The notes under the pieces were generated by a model that saw nothing but the letters and a program-made list of their open reading frames with translations, was not told the origin of the DNA and searched no databases. The translations under genes and the position numbers were made by a program. From positions 20,157-84,156 of the forward strand of contig QHWT01000056.1 in NCBI GenBank assembly GCA_003222675.1: a stretch of DNA of 64,000 bases, given 5' to 3'. Below, one piece after another: positions 17,693 through 27,712 of this stretch; positions within the stretch are counted from its first letter, which is position 1; every line of letters starts with the position of its first letter. The DNA comes from Acidobacteriota bacterium. Its GTDB lineage: Bacteria; Acidobacteriota; Vicinamibacteria; Vicinamibacterales; 2-12-FULL-66-21.

Positions 17693-20425
17693 ATGGTGCA
17701 TCGACTTCGTTCGCTCATGAACGCGCTCTTCCACCGGGATCGCTTCGAATCCGCGATGTCGGACGAAATTCGGTTCCACATCGACGCCTATGCAGACGAT
17801 CTCGTGCGCGCTGGTTGGTCGCGCGAGGAGGCACAGCGGCAGGCGCGGCTCGAATTTGGCGGCGTCGAGCGCGTCAAGGAAGACGCCCGCGAGGCTCGAG
17901 GCGTTCGGCTGTTCGATGAGCTCCGCGCCGATGTGCGCTACGCGATGCGTCAGTTGCGCCACGCGCCAGCATTCACTGCCGTTGCCGTGCTCTCGCTTGC
18001 GTTGGGCATCGGAGCCAATACGGCGATCTTCAGCTTGATGCAGAGCGTGCTCTGGAGCACGCTTCCGGTTGACGCCGCGAAGCGGCTACGCCTGATCTCG
18101 TGGGTCTCTGGTCCTCAGCTCGTCATGGATTCGACGTGGGGAAATATGAATCCGACCGCTACCGGCGGCCGGACGAGTACCTCGTTCTCGTATCCAGTCG
18201 TTCAGGAGCTGCAACGCCGCGACTCGTCATTCGAGCAATTGTTCGCGTTCAAACCGATCGGACGGATCACCGCTGTCATCGACGGGCAGGCGGAACTGGT
18301 CACCGGACAACTCGTATCGGGGAACGTATACGAAGCTCTCGGTGTCGTCCCGATCGCCGGCCGTCCGATCGTTCCCGCCGATGATGATCGCCCGGGCTCA
18401 GGCATGGCCGTCGCCATCAGTGATGCGTTCTGGGCCCGACGATTTGGACGGGCTCCCGCCGTCCTGGGGCGCACGATGACGCTGAACCAGGTCGATGTGA
18501 CGATCGTCGGCGTCAACCCACCGGCGTTCACCGGGCTGGCGTCCGGTCAGCATCCTGATGTCTTTCTGCCGTTGAGTGCGCAACCGGTCGTTCTGCCCTG
18601 GCGCTACGGCAAGAGTCCTTCTCTCTTGGACGATCCGGAGTACTGGTGGGTGCTCATGATGGGCCGGCGCAAACCAGGAGTGGACGAGCGGGAGGCGAAA
18701 GCATCCCTCGACGTGCTGCTCCGTCAGGCCGTTCAGGCATCGTTGCCGCACAAGGCGGCGCGCGACCAGCCACGGATCCAGCTGCTCGCTGGTGCCCAGG
18801 GGCTCAATGATGTGCGCCGCGCGTTCAGCACGCAGCTCTTCGTGCTGAGTGCATTCGTGGCGCTGGTGTTGCTCATCGCGTGTGCGAATCTTGCGAATCT
18901 CCTGCTTGGCCGCGCAGTTGTGCGCCAGCGGGAGATCAGTCTTCGGTTAGCGCTGGGTGCCGGGCGCGGTCGCGTTGCGCGACAACTGTTGACCGAGGGC
19001 ATCGTCCTGGCGCTGCTTGGAGGCGCCATGGGCATCGTCCTCGGCTACTGGGCGCGGGACAGCATCCCGTACTTGCTGTCCACGTCCTGGAACGCCAGCC
19101 CGCTGCAGGCGGATTTCGATCGGCGCGTGCTGGCGATGTGTGTGACGGTCACGTTGGTGATCGGTGTCCTCTTCAGCCTCGCACCCGTATGCCAGTCGAC
19201 ACGTGTCGAGCTCACCGAATCGTTGAAGGACGGTGCTCGGACCACGATGACCCGTTCGAAGCGCTTGATGCGTCGTTCGCTCATCGTGTTCCAGGTGGCT
19301 CTGTCGGTACTTCTGCTGACCGCGGCCGGTCTGTTCGTGCGCACGCTCTGGAATCTTCGATCCGCCGACCTCGGTTTTCAGCCTGGCCAGATCGTGCTGT
19401 TCACAATCGACCCTCCTCGTTCGGCGTATTCGGGTGAAGCGCGGAAGGCTCTTTTTCAGCGGCTCGAAGAGGAGATCGGTGGACTGCCGGGCGTGGTGTC
19501 CGCCTCGCTCTCTTCAGAGCCACTCGTGGCCAACAGCAGTTCCACGACGCGTGTGGCGGCGTCCGGGCGGAAGCCAAGCCAGGGTGATTCGATTCAGGTG
19601 TGGGTGAACGACGTGGGCGAACGGTTCTTCGAGACGATGCGCATCCCGATCCTGTATGGGCGTGCCTTGGGACCACGGGATCGCGCCACGTCGCTCCCGG
19701 TCGCTGTCGTGAACCAGCAGTTTGTCCGCACATTCTTCCCAGGCGAGAACCCGCTTGGCCAGACATTCGCGAATGCCAGCCAAAGCTGGCACATCGTCGG
19801 TATCTGTGGAGATGCCCGTTATGACGAAGTCAGCGCACCCGTGCCGCCGACGTTCTATCAACCGTTCGCACAAACGAAGGATCTCGGCGCGATGACGTTC
19901 GAAGTGCGCGCTGCGATTGGCGAGGCCGGGCTGGTGAAGGCAGTCCGTGAGGTCGTGCGAACGATTGACAAGGACATCGCCGTGTTCGATGTTCGGACGC
20001 AAGAAGAGCAGATAGCCGCCACGTTCTCCCGTGAACGCCTGTTCGCTGTCCTGACGTCGGCCTTCGGTCTGCTTGCGCTGGTGTTGGCATGCATAGGAAT
20101 TTACGGGGTCATGGCCAGCGCCGTAGCCAGCCGCATCCCCGAGATTGGGATACGGATGGCGCTCGGCGCCGAGAGCCGGCGCGTGCTCACGATGATCCTG
20201 CGCGAATCCGCAGGTCTTGCCGGCCTCGGCGCGTTCATCGGTGTGCTGGGGGCCGCCGCACTCGGGCGCTCCATCGAAGGTCTGTTGTACGGCATCAGGC
20301 CATTCGATCCGGTCACGGTCAGTGGGGCGGTGCTCCTCATGCTGATGGTTGCGCTCTTGGCCGCCTGGTGGCCGGCCAGGTTCGCTGCCACGCTGGACCC
20401 CATGCACGCACTCAGGCGGGGCTGA
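17693..20425 (+). CDS. ADOP family duplicated permease with prefix domain
   Basis: 910 residues. An N-terminal permease prefix domain (about 1-75; RDRFESAMSDEIRFHIDAYA, then EEAQRQARLEFGGVERVKED) precedes the duplicated FtsX/MacB core. TM1 has LALGIGANTAIFSLMQ, core 1 CANLANLLLGRAVVRQREIS, and core 2 IYGVMASAVASRIPEIGIR. The tail is ARFAATLDPMHALRRG, a degenerate form of the usual VDPxxALRxE end. I chose ATG 17693 (GAGG six bases upstream) over ATG 17681, which overlaps the PadR stop. It forms an operon with the PadR gene. Confidence 0.94.
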   Translation: MVHRLRSLMNALFHRDRFESAMSDEIRFHIDAYADDLVRAGWSREEAQRQARLEFGGVERVKEDAREARGVRLFDELRADVRYAMRQLRHAPAFTAVAVLSLALGIGANTAIFSLMQSVLWSTLPVDAAKRLRLISWVSGPQLVMDSTWGNMNPTATGGRTSTSFSYPVVQELQRRDSSFEQLFAFKPIGRITAVIDGQAELVTGQLVSGNVYEALGVVPIAGRPIVPADDDRPGSGMAVAISDAFWARRFGRAPAVLGRTMTLNQVDVTIVGVNPPAFTGLASGQHPDVFLPLSAQPVVLPWRYGKSPSLLDDPEYWWVLMMGRRKPGVDEREAKASLDVLLRQAVQASLPHKAARDQPRIQLLAGAQGLNDVRRAFSTQLFVLSAFVALVLLIACANLANLLLGRAVVRQREISLRLALGAGRGRVARQLLTEGIVLALLGGAMGIVLGYWARDSIPYLLSTSWNASPLQADFDRRVLAMCVTVTLVIGVLFSLAPVCQSTRVELTESLKDGARTTMTRSKRLMRRSLIVFQVALSVLLLTAAGLFVRTLWNLRSADLGFQPGQIVLFTIDPPRSAYSGEARKALFQRLEEEIGGLPGVVSASLSSEPLVANSSSTTRVAASGRKPSQGDSIQVWVNDVGERFFETMRIPILYGRALGPRDRATSLPVAVVNQQFVRTFFPGENPLGQTFANASQSWHIVGICGDARYDEVSAPVPPTFYQPFAQTKDLGAMTFEVRAAIGEAGLVKAVREVVRTIDKDIAVFDVRTQEEQIAATFSRERLFAVLTSAFGLLALVLACIGIYGVMASAVASRIPEIGIRMALGAESRRVLTMILRESAGLAGLGAFIGVLGAAALGRSIEGLLYGIRPFDPVTVSGAVLLMLMVALLAAWWPARFAATLDPMHALRRG

Positions 20426-20886
20426 GATCGTCTGAAGCGAGCGTCCTGTGGCGTGAGTGAGGCAAAAGACAGTCTCACAATCGCCGACGCGCGCTCTCAT
20501 TCAGGAACCCAGGATCTGGAACCTACTCTCGACGCCCGTGTGGTCGCTGTTCGCGTTCGTTCACCTGCCTAAGGCACAAGCGCGACTCAACCCGCCTCGC
20601 CTTACGGAGTGACCCACCCGCCAACTCGCGCCGATGAACATCGGTCAGCCGTGCATGAGAATTGGAACGACCGTTGTGGCCGGTCATTCGGATTGATTCA
20701 TTTCGAATCAGCCTGGCAATTCTCGCATCGATCGTTATGAACGCGGATCTGTTTACAAAACACTTGGTTGTCATTCGCCACTTCGCGACTCGGAGTGACT
20801 GGTCTGCCGTTGCGCCCCGTCCTGAGCTTTGACGGCCAACAGTCGTCGACTACAGTTCGCGCCCGTTTAGGTCGGAAGGCTTTCTG
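20426..20886. other. Intergenic stretch, no gene seen
   Basis: About 460 bases between a permease and the next PadR promoter. No coding frame is supported and I see no remnant of a permease. The right end is less GC-rich as the promoter of the next unit is approached. Confidence 0.5.
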
Positions 20887-20935
20887 TTGACTACCGCGAA
20901 AAGCCGACGTAGTCTTCTGTTGGCTACCAACAGAA
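20882..20935 (+). promoter_or_regulatory. PadR promoter with inverted and direct repeats
   Basis: TTGACT (20887-20892), a 17-base spacer and TAGTCT (20910-20915) form a good promoter. A perfect inverted repeat, TTCTGTTGG (20915-20923) and CCAACAGAA (20927-20935), with a 3-base centre, lies over the expected transcription start. The left half is also directly repeated around the -35 box: TTCTGTTGACTACC (20882-20895) against TTCTGTTGGCTACC (20915-20928), 13 of 14, 33 bases apart. This spacing of three helical turns suits two cooperating PadR dimers. Confidence 0.78.
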
Positions 20936-20948
20936 AGATTGCTGCCGT

Positions 20949-21296
20949 ATGTCCACCGGTCGGCCCGACGTCCTCCACGGCACGCTCGCGCTGATGATTC
21001 TGAGAACGCTCGACAGTCTGGGATCACTGCACGGATATGGCATCGCGCGCCGGATCGAGCAGATCAGCGGCGACCAGCTTCAGCTGAACCAGGGGACGCT
21101 CTATCCGGCGCTCCTCAAGCTCGAGCAAATGGGCTGGATCACCTCGAAATGGGGTGCTTCGGAGAACAACCGCCGTGCGCGCTATTACACCATCAGTCGC
21201 GCGGGGCGGAAGCAGCTGAAGGCGGAGGCCGAAAACTGGTCGCGTACGTCGGCGATCATCGGCCGGTTTGCCAAATCGTCCGAGGACCTGGTGTGA
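20949..21296 (+). CDS. PadR family transcriptional regulator
   Basis: 115 residues: RPDVLHGTLALMILRTLDSL, then LHGYGIARRIEQISGDQLQL, then NQGTLYPALLKLEQMGWI, then NNRRARYYTISRAGRKQLKA. The TGA stop overlaps the GTG start of the permease (GTGA at 21293-21296), so the pair is translationally coupled. The inverted repeat ends 13 bases before this ATG. Confidence 0.96.
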   Translation: MSTGRPDVLHGTLALMILRTLDSLGSLHGYGIARRIEQISGDQLQLNQGTLYPALLKLEQMGWITSKWGASENNRRARYYTISRAGRKQLKAEAENWSRTSAIIGRFAKSSEDLV

Positions 21297-23998
21297 CCTC
21301 TCTCCGCGTCTTCATCGCACGTCTCCTGTCGCTGCTTCGTGCACGACAGCTCGACGATCGACTCGACGAGGAGCTGCGCGCGCATCTGCAATTCGCCCTC
21401 GAGGAGAACATGGTACGCGGCATGACACGTGATGACGCGCGTGCTGCCGCTGTCCGCAGCATCGGCGGCATCACGCGGACGCGTGAGACGTGGCGTGAGA
21501 CGCGTGGATTCCCATCACTCACGGCGGTCTATCAGGATTTGCGGTACGCGTGCCGCAGCTACCGCAAGACGCCATCGTTCACACTCGTCGCCCTGCTCTC
21601 GCTGACGCTTGCGATCGGTGCGAACAGCGCTATTTTCAGTCTGCTCAACGCGCTCGTGCTGCGCAAACTACCAGTGCGCGATCCGAGCGGACTCGTCCAG
21701 GTGACGACCGTCACACGAACCGACACGGACGCAGCCTTCACCTATCCGATGTTCGAAGAGCTCACGAGGCAGCAACAGGTGTTCTCGTCGGTGATTGGGT
21801 GGTGGGGTCACACGATCGTCAGCGCCGAGATCGACGGGGCGCGCGCCGACGTGTTTCTCTGGGCGACGACGGGTAATCTCCAATCTGAGCTTGGACTGAC
21901 GCCGGCGGCGGGGCGACTGTTTTCGACCTCTGACATGGATCTGGCGCGCCCCAGCGCCGAACCCCTCGGCGTGATCAGCTACGCGTTCTGGCACCGACGG
22001 TTTGACGGTGACCCCTCCGTCGTCGGCCGGACCATTCGTGTGGAAGGCGTGCCGTTCACGATCATCGGCGTGGCCCCACGCGGCTTCATGGGCTTCAGCC
22101 TCGTCACCGAACCCGATCTGACCATCCCCCTTCCTGCAGTACCACTTGTGATCAGCCATCACCCGACCGCGTCTATCAAGGCGAGTCCGAGACAATGGGT
22201 GCGCATCATCGGACGCCTGAAAACAGGTCTGACGATCGAGCAGGCCCGCGCGCACCTCGACACAGTTAGTCCAGCGCTGCTCAATGCGACAGTGCCCGCG
22301 GGTTTCACTCATGCGCAGCGTGACGACTTCTTATCGATGCGGCTGTCGGTCGCGTCGGCGGCGACAGGCATCGAGCCGAACCTTCGATCGCAATACGTGC
22401 AGCCTCTACTGATTGTACTGACGATCGCCGGCCTGGTGCTGCTCATCGCCTGCGTCAACCTGGCGAGTCTCATGCTCTCGCGCGCGGCCGCACGCAATCA
22501 GGAAATCGCCGTGCGGCTCGCGCTCGGTGCAAGCCAGTGGCGCGTGGCGCGACAGATGCTCACCGAAGGCCTGCTGTTGTCGCTTCTCGGAGGCGCATGT
22601 GGAGTGCTGTTCGCGTTCTGGGGCTGCCGCGCGATCGCCGGGCTGATTCTCGAGGAGTATCTTGTCCCGGTAAATTTCGAGGGTACGCCGGACCTGCGCG
22701 TCGTTGCTGTGACGACAGCAACGGCGCTCGCGGTTGGAGTGCTCTTCAGCCTCGCACCGATGTGGCGCGTCCGGGGCGCCTGGTCGGCCGGCGCGCTTCG
22801 ACAGAATTCAAGAGCGATTGCGAGCACCGGTCGTGTCGGCCGGCTGCTCGTGAGCGCGCAGATGGCGCTGTCGCTCGTGCTGGTCGCGAATGCAGGTCTT
22901 CTCGTCCGCAGTCTTTCCCAGGTCCGGTCGATCGAGTCTGGAATCTCCCGCACCGACGGTGTCTTTGTCGCCTATCCAAGTCCGCGACCGGGCGGGTACG
23001 ACAATCTCGATTCCGATCTCTACTATCAGCAAGTGCTGCAGCGGATCAGCGCCGTGCCCGGCGTGCAGCGCGCGAGCGCGTCGCTGGGCAAGCCAGCAAC
23101 CACCGGTACGGGCCCGCTCGATTTCGTTGCTCCTATCTCCGAGCAGTCGGTTCTCGAGCGCGGCGTTCAGTCGACAGGGGCCCAAGTGTCGCCCGGCTTC
23201 TTCGACGCGATCGGTATTCAGCTGGTGAAAGGACGCGATTTCTCGTGGCAGGACAGCTCACGGGCGCGCCGCGTGGCCATCCTCAGTCATAGTCTGGCGC
23301 AGCGGCTGTTCGGCCCTGGCGATCCGATCGGGCAGCGCGTACGGGTGGGTTTGACTCCTGAACTCCAGGAGGTGGAAGTGATTGGCGTCGCCGCCGACGC
23401 GCGCTTGTACGATGTCAAGAACCCGAATCTCCTGGCGATCTACCTTCCGGCGCTTCAGGATCCTGACGCGAACTACAAGTGCTTCGTGATTCGCGGGACC
23501 AACGTGTCGTATGGTGCGCTGAAGCAAGCCGTTGAATCGCTCGGTCGTGAAGAACTCGGTGCAATGGTGACCATGCGGTACATCACCGATCGTGCACTGC
23601 TGCAGGAGCGATTGACGGCGATGATCGCGGGCTTTTTCGGCATGCTTGCGCTGCTGCTGGCCGGCATCGGTCTGTACGGCCTGATGAGTTATGCCGTGGC
23701 GCAGAGGCAACGCGAGATCGGCATCCGGATGGCGCTCGGCGCCGACACGGCCCGCGTGGTGCGCGATGTCATTCGCGACGGGCTGGCAGTGTCAGTCGGA
23801 GGTGTGGGTATCGGCTTCGCGGCGGCTTTGGCCGCGACCCAAGTGGTTAAGTCGCTGCTGTTCGGCGTCACTCCGCACGATCCCTTGACACTGCTCGCCG
23901 CGCCAACGCTCCTCGTTGGCATCACGATCATCGCGTCCGCCGTGCCGGCGATGCGGGCCGCTCGCGTCGATCCGATGGTCGTCCTGCGAGCCGAGTAG
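21293..23998 (+). CDS. ADOP family duplicated permease with prefix domain
   Basis: 901 residues from GTG 21293, which overlaps the PadR stop. A longer frame extends upstream, but there it is read out of phase through the PadR gene. The prefix domain (about 1-75) has ARQLDDRLDEELRAHLQFAL and ARAAAVRSIGGITRTRE. Core features are AIGANSAIFSLLNALVLRKL, CVNLASLMLSRAAARNQEIA, GLYGLMSYAVAQRQREIGIR and the tail MRAARVDPMVVLRAE. It belongs to the same PadR-permease pattern as the units at 17.4 and 24.6 kb but is clearly diverged from them, so the copies are old and not recent tandem duplicates. Confidence 0.95.
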   Translation: MTSLRVFIARLLSLLRARQLDDRLDEELRAHLQFALEENMVRGMTRDDARAAAVRSIGGITRTRETWRETRGFPSLTAVYQDLRYACRSYRKTPSFTLVALLSLTLAIGANSAIFSLLNALVLRKLPVRDPSGLVQVTTVTRTDTDAAFTYPMFEELTRQQQVFSSVIGWWGHTIVSAEIDGARADVFLWATTGNLQSELGLTPAAGRLFSTSDMDLARPSAEPLGVISYAFWHRRFDGDPSVVGRTIRVEGVPFTIIGVAPRGFMGFSLVTEPDLTIPLPAVPLVISHHPTASIKASPRQWVRIIGRLKTGLTIEQARAHLDTVSPALLNATVPAGFTHAQRDDFLSMRLSVASAATGIEPNLRSQYVQPLLIVLTIAGLVLLIACVNLASLMLSRAAARNQEIAVRLALGASQWRVARQMLTEGLLLSLLGGACGVLFAFWGCRAIAGLILEEYLVPVNFEGTPDLRVVAVTTATALAVGVLFSLAPMWRVRGAWSAGALRQNSRAIASTGRVGRLLVSAQMALSLVLVANAGLLVRSLSQVRSIESGISRTDGVFVAYPSPRPGGYDNLDSDLYYQQVLQRISAVPGVQRASASLGKPATTGTGPLDFVAPISEQSVLERGVQSTGAQVSPGFFDAIGIQLVKGRDFSWQDSSRARRVAILSHSLAQRLFGPGDPIGQRVRVGLTPELQEVEVIGVAADARLYDVKNPNLLAIYLPALQDPDANYKCFVIRGTNVSYGALKQAVESLGREELGAMVTMRYITDRALLQERLTAMIAGFFGMLALLLAGIGLYGLMSYAVAQRQREIGIRMALGADTARVVRDVIRDGLAVSVGGVGIGFAAALAATQVVKSLLFGVTPHDPLTLLAAPTLLVGITIIASAVPAMRAARVDPMVVLRAE

Positions 23999-24182
23999 CA
24001 GCCCGGCGCAGCGCTCGACCGCACGATCCCGCCTATCGGAGGTGCACGATCTCCCTAGTCGACATGTTCACTAAAGACTAGCGACTTGTCGGGAGTAGTC
24101 CAGATTGCCGCTGCCGCTGATATTCGCGTGTGCGCGCCGGATGACTGACAGGACCATCAAGGAACTCTGAAATACTTCGGCG

Positions 24183-24458
24183 GTGTCCAAGCAGCTTGCG
24201 TCAGTACCGCGGATACGGCGCGCCTTCCCTGCAGACGCCAGCGACATCGCGGGGGTGCTTGCGGTGATCGCTGCAGAGCGGATTCATTCCGCCATTGATC
24301 AAGTCTGGACGGTCGAGGAAAAGAGGCGCTACTTGGAGTCGCTGTCATCGCCCGAGGCAGTCCACGTAGCCGTCGATGACGTGCAAGGCGTCATTGGTCT
24401 TCAGATTCTCGACCTCTGGTCGCCACTCCTCAAGTCGATGTTCGAACCCCGAACCTGA
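24183..24458 (+). pseudogene. GNAT acetyltransferase, truncated before the acetyl-CoA site
   Basis: A 91-codon frame from GTG 24183: RIRRAFPADASDIAGVLAVI, then AAERIHSAIDQVWTVEEKRR, then EAVHVAVDDVQGVIGLQILD. This is the first half of a GNAT N-acetyltransferase. It ends MFEPRT before the beta4/beta5 region with the pyrophosphate-binding RGxGxG/A loop, so it cannot bind acetyl-CoA in the usual way. No continuation is found before the next PadR promoter. Confidence 0.7.
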
Positions 24459-24553
24459 ATGACGAACTTCCGATAGCCGGCTTCACGCGTAGCTGGAGTG
24501 TGTTACGTCGGGGTGGTTCAGCTTTGCACCGGACGAGCTCCGATACCTATTGA

Positions 24554-24605
24554 ATACCCATATGAAGGTGTGACACCCTAAGCGCAGTGTTATGGGTATC
24601 CCATA
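24554..24605 (+). promoter_or_regulatory. PadR operator at the start codon
   Basis: A perfect inverted repeat TATGGG (24591-24596), TAT, CCCATA (24600-24605) ends 8 bases before the PadR ATG, and its last base is the first of the AGGAG ribosome binding site. A second half-site copy, ATACCCATA (24554-24562), lies 38 bases upstream. Between them is GGTGT-G-ACACC (from 24567). Binding here would block both transcription and ribosome access. Confidence 0.6.
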
Positions 24606-24613
24606 GGAGCGAT

Positions 24614-24955
24614 ATGGCCAAGAGCGACGTCTGGCAGGGTACGCTCGCCCTGATGGTGCTGAAGACTCTCGAAACGATGGGCCCATTGCACGGATACGGC
24701 ATCGCACGCCGGATCGAGCAGACCAGCGGAGACGCGCTCTCGATCAATTACGGCACGCTGTACCCCGCGCTGCTGAAACTCGAACAGGAAGGCTACATCG
24801 CGTCGGACTGGGGCATGTCGGCCAACAACCGCAGGGCGAAGTTCTACCGGCTCACCCGAGCGGGACGCAAGCAGGTCGACAGGGCCGCGAGAGAGTGGGA
24901 CCACACAACTGCGATCCTGTCGCGGTTCCTGTCGCCGAAGGAGCAGTCATCATGA
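24614..24955 (+). CDS. PadR family transcriptional regulator
   Basis: 113 residues from ATG 24614, with AGGAG at 24605-24609. Winged-helix segments are KSDVWQGTLALMVLKTLETM, then LHGYGIARRIEQTSGDAL, then NYGTLYPALLKLEQEGYI, then NNRRAKFYRLTRAGRKQVDR. The TGA stop overlaps the permease ATG (ATGA, 24952-24955). It is the closest in sequence to the PadR at 20949, yet its operator repeat is quite different. Confidence 0.96.
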   Translation: MAKSDVWQGTLALMVLKTLETMGPLHGYGIARRIEQTSGDALSINYGTLYPALLKLEQEGYIASDWGMSANNRRAKFYRLTRAGRKQVDRAAREWDHTTAILSRFLSPKEQSS

Positions 24956-27624
24956 GATGGCTACGCGCGGCGCTGGTGCGACTGCGCGGGCTGTTCGCCA
25001 GCGATCGCCTGGAGCGGGAACTGGAAGACGAGCTCGACGCCCATCTCAGGATGCACGTTGACGACAACATTCGCGCTGGCTTGGCGCCCGACGAGGCGCG
25101 TCGCCAAGCGATTCTCGCGCTCGGCGGCATCGAGCAGACGAAGGAGCGATATCGCGATCGTCGCGGTCTGCCCGTGCTTGAACATGTCGCGCAGGATCTC
25201 CGCTACGGTCTGCGTGCGCTTCGAAAGAGTCCCGGCTTCGCCGGTGTCGCCGTACTGACGACGGCCCTCGGGATCGGCGCGAACACGGTCGTTTTCACGC
25301 TGCTTAATGCGGCCATTCTCCGTCCGTTGCCCGTCCACGAACCTGACCAGCTCGTGTACCTGCAAGGTGGTGGAAACTCGTATTTCTCGTACCCGCTATT
25401 CGAGCGCCTGCGGGACCGTAGCCATACGCTCGACGGAGTGTTCGCCACTACTCTCCTCGAACGGGTGAACGTTGTCGTCGACAGTCACGCCGGAGTCGCC
25501 AGCGGCACACTTGTCTCGGGCGACTATTTCAGCGTGCTTGGACTTGCGCCGTATCTCGGGCGTCTCCTCACCCCCGACGATGATCGAGCGGGCAACACCG
25601 TTGCGGTCATCAGCTACGGATTCTGGCGGAGCCGCTTTGGTGCCGATCCCGCCATCGTCGGGAAGACAGTCGCGGTGAATAGCGTCCCCGTGACCATCGT
25701 CGGCGTGACGCCGCCGCGATTCTTTGGCGTGACGGTGGGACGCTCGTCGGATCTGACGCTGCCGATGCGGTTCAGGGATCGCTTGTATGCGGGCAGCGGC
25801 CGGTGGGATCAACCATTCATTACGTGGCTGCAGATCGTTGCGCGCCTCAGGCCGGGTGTACTGCACGACGATGCCCGTGCGGAGCTGGACGGCATCTATC
25901 GGCAATCGCTCTCCGAGTTTGCCATGACAGCGAACGAGACCGACCGGCGGATGGCCCAAAACGCGCACATGGAGGTGCTCCCGGCCTCGACCGGGCTCGC
26001 GAGCGGTGTGCAGAGATTTGCGCCGGCGCTCCGGCTCCTGATGTGGATTGCCGGGGTCGTCCTGCTCATTGCATGCGCGAACAGCGCCAACCTTCTCCTG
26101 GCGCGCTCCGAAGCGCGGCAGCGCGAGATTGCGATCCGTCTGGCGCTCGGCGCGAGCCGTGCGCGGCTCATTCGGCAGTTCCTGACCGAGAGCGCGCTCG
26201 TCGGGGCAATCGGCGGCACGCTCGGCCTCGTATTCGCGGTCTGGGGCAGTCAGGCGTTGACCACGATGGTTTCTGCCGGGCCGATCCCGTTACTTCTGGA
26301 TGCCGCTCCGGATGTGCGTGTGCTTGCGTTCACGGGACTGGTGTCAGTCGCGACGGTACTGTTGTTTGGCCTCGCGCCCGCATGGCGCGCGACAGCGAGC
26401 GATCGGAGCGCGGGTTTGTACGGCCTCCGGTCAGCGACGGGAACCGCACGTCTTGGCTGGAACAACACCCTGGTTGTGACGCAGGTGGCATTGTCGCTCG
26501 TTCTTGTCATTGCGGCCGGCCTCTTCATCCGCACCGTCAACAACCTGCTCGCCGTGGACGCGGGATACAGCAGGCAGAACGTGCTGATGTTCTCGACGGA
26601 CGCGTCGCTGTTGCGGTACGGCGCGACAGAAACGCGAGCACTCTACGATTCCATCCTGAATGCGATCGAAACCCTGCCCGGCGTGTCGCGCGCAACGGCA
26701 TCCTTCGTGCGCCCGATAGACTCCACCATCTATCTCGTCGGCGGCACCGGCATCGTCGACGGCCGAACATTGGATGTCGACCATCGAATCCGATTCGCGT
26801 TCAATGTCGTCAGCCCTGGATATTTTTCGGGGCTTGACGTTCCACTGGTCATGGGCCGCGACTTCGGGCCGCAGGACACCGCGGCGTCACCGAAGGTGAC
26901 CATCATCAACGAGACGATGGCCCGCCAGTTGTTTTCCGCGAACAATCCGCTCGGTCGTCGGTTCGATGGCGGTGACGCCGGCGAGGTCGAGGTCGTGGGC
27001 GTAGTGAAGGACACCAAATACGGGAATCTCCTCGACGCCCCCCGCGGCGTAGTGTATTTCCCAATCAGCCAGACCCCCTGGGAATACCAGGTGACATTCC
27101 TGCTGCGCTACACGGGCGCGGTGGGTCCGCTCACCGAGACCGTGCGCCGGAAGGTCGCGGCCATCGATCCGAACCTCCCGATCTATCGGATCAACACGCT
27201 CGAGGCCGAGGCGCGGCAATCGCTGCTGCGGCAGCGACTGCTGGCGGCGATGTCGATGCTGTTTGGAGCCACGGCGCTGCTGTTGGCGTGTGTCGGCCTC
27301 TACGGTCTGATGTCGTTCGCCGTGGCACGGCGGAGCAAGGAAATCGGGGTTCGGATGGCACTCGGCGCCAGGCGGGGTGAGGTGCTCTGGATGATCGTGC
27401 GCGAATCCCTGCGGCTGATCGGCGCGGGCATCATCATCGGCGTGCCGAGCGCCGTCCTTCTCATGCGCCTCGCGCGCAGCTTCCTGTTCGGTTTGACGAC
27501 GGCCGATCCGCTCACACTTGCCACATCAGTCGCGGCATTGACGGTTGTGGCCCTCTCGGCCGCTTACGTTCCGGGTCGACGGGCTTCTCGCGTCGATCCA
27601 ATGGTCGCGTTGCGCGTCGAATGA
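24952..27624 (+). CDS. ADOP family duplicated permease with prefix domain
   Basis: 890 residues from ATG 24952, overlapping the PadR stop. The prefix domain has DRLERELEDELDAHLRMHVD and ARRQAILALGGIEQTKERY. Core features are ALGIGANTVVFTLLNAAILR, then CANSANLLLARSEARQREIA (serine where most copies have valine), then CVGLYGLMSFAVARRSKEIG, and the tail GRRASRVDPMVALRVE. It is full length and part of a two-gene operon. Confidence 0.95.
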   Translation: MRWLRAALVRLRGLFASDRLERELEDELDAHLRMHVDDNIRAGLAPDEARRQAILALGGIEQTKERYRDRRGLPVLEHVAQDLRYGLRALRKSPGFAGVAVLTTALGIGANTVVFTLLNAAILRPLPVHEPDQLVYLQGGGNSYFSYPLFERLRDRSHTLDGVFATTLLERVNVVVDSHAGVASGTLVSGDYFSVLGLAPYLGRLLTPDDDRAGNTVAVISYGFWRSRFGADPAIVGKTVAVNSVPVTIVGVTPPRFFGVTVGRSSDLTLPMRFRDRLYAGSGRWDQPFITWLQIVARLRPGVLHDDARAELDGIYRQSLSEFAMTANETDRRMAQNAHMEVLPASTGLASGVQRFAPALRLLMWIAGVVLLIACANSANLLLARSEARQREIAIRLALGASRARLIRQFLTESALVGAIGGTLGLVFAVWGSQALTTMVSAGPIPLLLDAAPDVRVLAFTGLVSVATVLLFGLAPAWRATASDRSAGLYGLRSATGTARLGWNNTLVVTQVALSLVLVIAAGLFIRTVNNLLAVDAGYSRQNVLMFSTDASLLRYGATETRALYDSILNAIETLPGVSRATASFVRPIDSTIYLVGGTGIVDGRTLDVDHRIRFAFNVVSPGYFSGLDVPLVMGRDFGPQDTAASPKVTIINETMARQLFSANNPLGRRFDGGDAGEVEVVGVVKDTKYGNLLDAPRGVVYFPISQTPWEYQVTFLLRYTGAVGPLTETVRRKVAAIDPNLPIYRINTLEAEARQSLLRQRLLAAMSMLFGATALLLACVGLYGLMSFAVARRSKEIGVRMALGARRGEVLWMIVRESLRLIGAGIIIGVPSAVLLMRLARSFLFGLTTADPLTLATSVAALTVVALSAAYVPGRRASRVDPMVALRVE

Positions 27625-27712
27625 CTTCAAAGGTACTTGCTTAAAACGGTCGGTTCACGTCTTCAGAGGGTCATCGTTTCTCGGAAATTACGCTCTCCAC
27701 TACCACTGTTTG

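Noticed and set aside
20939..21292. An N-terminal extension of the 21293 permease
   Set aside because: It reads out of phase through the PadR gene. The GTG at 21293 overlapping the PadR stop is the natural start.
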